Positions 14,056 to 14,484 of a stretch of DNA of 14,484 nucleotides are shown piece by piece. Position 1 is the stretch's first letter. Each line of letters begins with the position of its first letter. This DNA is from Candidatus Saccharibacteria bacterium UBA6575 (GTDB lineage: Bacteria; Patescibacteriota; Saccharimonadia; Saccharimonadales; Saccharimonadaceae): positions 2,272 through 16,755 of the forward strand of contig DJJF01000034.1 in NCBI GenBank assembly GCA_002434005.1, read 5' to 3'. A program made the position numbers and the translations under genes. The notes under the pieces were generated by a model. That model saw nothing but the letters and a program-made list of their open reading frames with translations, had not been told where the DNA came from and made no database searches.

Positions 14056-14109
14056 CTCCCGCTAGTGGACAAGGTTCGCAACTTAGATCCTAGTCTCTAA
14101 GACCCTTAA

Positions 14110-14427
14110 TTAATTCCGATCATTGTATGCCGCTATTAGAGCATCTAACTCGGGTTTATTACACTCATCCAAGCTAATCAAGAATGGCTCACCGTTCTTG
14201 AAATCCCAAGCTCCAACATCGATAATTTTTATTTTGCTGAAAACCTTCTTTTCATTGAAAAATTTGTTCGGTCCAACAAAATACTTTTTTCCCTCGTCGT
14301 CGAAGATAAGCATCTCGCCGTTTACACAGTCAATCGGTTCATAATCATCAACACTATCGTGCCAATCACTAACAATATCTTGGATACTGTATGAGCCATT
14401 TGGGTTCTTAACCGCCACATAATACAT
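14110..14427 (-). CDS. Hypothetical 105-aa protein, AT-rich
   Basis: A soluble acidic protein: MYYVAVKNPNGSYSIQDIV, then CVNGEMLIFDDEGKKYFVGPNKFF and a charged helical end (ELDALIAAYNDRN). Short beta strands with turns suggest a small beta-rich fold; I recognise no family. Its codons are visibly more AT-rich than the rest of the window, which hints at separate origin. A -10 box (14434-14439) lies so that the first transcribed base falls on the ATG. There is an inverted repeat after it and a terminator before it, so it is a single-gene unit. Confidence 0.65.
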   Translation of the reverse strand: MYYVAVKNPNGSYSIQDIVSDWHDSVDDYEPIDCVNGEMLIFDDEGKKYFVGPNKFFNEKKVFSKIKIIDVGAWDFKNGEPFLISLDECNKPELDALIAAYNDRN

Positions 14428-14433
14428 GTGTCC

Positions 14434-14439
14434 ATATTA
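14434..14439 (-). promoter_or_regulatory. Extended -10 of the 105-aa gene; leaderless start
   Basis: TAATAT preceded by TGC on the minus strand. Seven bases downstream of its last base is the A of ATG 14427. There is no ribosome site and no clear -35. Confidence 0.4.
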
Positions 14440-14445
14440 GCAAAC

Positions 14446-14471
14446 AAAAAACACCTCGTTTCCACAAAGTG
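14446..14471 (-). terminator. Terminator of an upstream gene outside the window
   Basis: On the minus strand, CACTTTG and CGAGGTG can pair (seven pairs, two of them G-T) around a six-base loop, followed by TTTTTTG. It would end a gene to the right of the window. Confidence 0.5.
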
Positions 14472-14484
14472 CTTATGCTTGGCT

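Overview
The window reads as a chromosomal segment of a Candidate Phyla Radiation bacterium, most likely Candidatus Saccharibacteria (TM7). I infer this from the style of its surface and single-pass membrane proteins, the very compact layout and use of the standard genetic code. There is no 16S or ribosomal marker here, so the assignment is an inference. I see no rRNA, tRNA, IS element, prophage or CRISPR array.

Layout. (1) 1-3353, minus strand: an operon in the F-type ATP synthase order c-b-delta-alpha, running off the left edge inside alpha. It is strongly non-canonical. The c-like hairpin is the C-terminus of a 280-aa protein with a large extracytoplasmic domain and no carboxylate at the usual ion-binding position. 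The b-like protein is a soluble coiled coil with three 40-residue repeats and no membrane helix. The delta-like protein keeps only a clear C-terminal domain. Alpha has a shortened N-terminus and an altered nucleotide pocket. No subunit a precedes c. (2) 3393-5901, plus strand: a divergent 799-aa secreted or surface protein with a DUF4082 domain. (3) 5938-7268: two single-pass membrane proteins whose genes converge with overlapping stop codons (CTAG). (4) 7289-8427: one or two tiny minus-strand genes and, divergent from them, a Crp/Fnr-family regulator. Two TGTGA-N6-TCAC(A/T) operators lie between. (5) 8424-13129, minus strand: a four-gene cytoplasmic two-component cluster, in transcription order a PAS-PAS-PAS-GAF histidine kinase, an Rcp1-like single-domain response regulator, a REC-histidine kinase hybrid and another single-domain regulator. 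A perfect TGTGA-N6-TCACA operator inside a 24-bp perfect palindrome lies just upstream. (6) 13135-14427, minus strand: a small two-helix membrane protein, a DUF1801 protein and two unrecognised small proteins.

How it may work together. The Crp/Fnr protein keeps the Arg-Glu contacts that read TGTGA in CRP. Three matching operators flank its own gene, the small-gene promoter and the kinase promoter. At the last two, the operator centre is exactly 29.5 bp from the first base of a -10 box, which puts it about 41.5 bp upstream of the predicted start. That is classical class II CRP activator geometry. The third operator overlaps the -35 region of the regulator's own gene. I infer a small regulon in which this regulator represses itself and activates both a tiny basic protein and a soluble phospho-signalling system.

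The strongest candidate for an undescribed system is the F1-like ATPase operon. It looks like a rotary-ATPase derivative whose membrane ring, if it forms one, would carry about 180-residue domains on the outside of the cell and would lack the standard ion-binding site. An operator-to-kinase regulatory circuit in a reduced-genome organism is the second.
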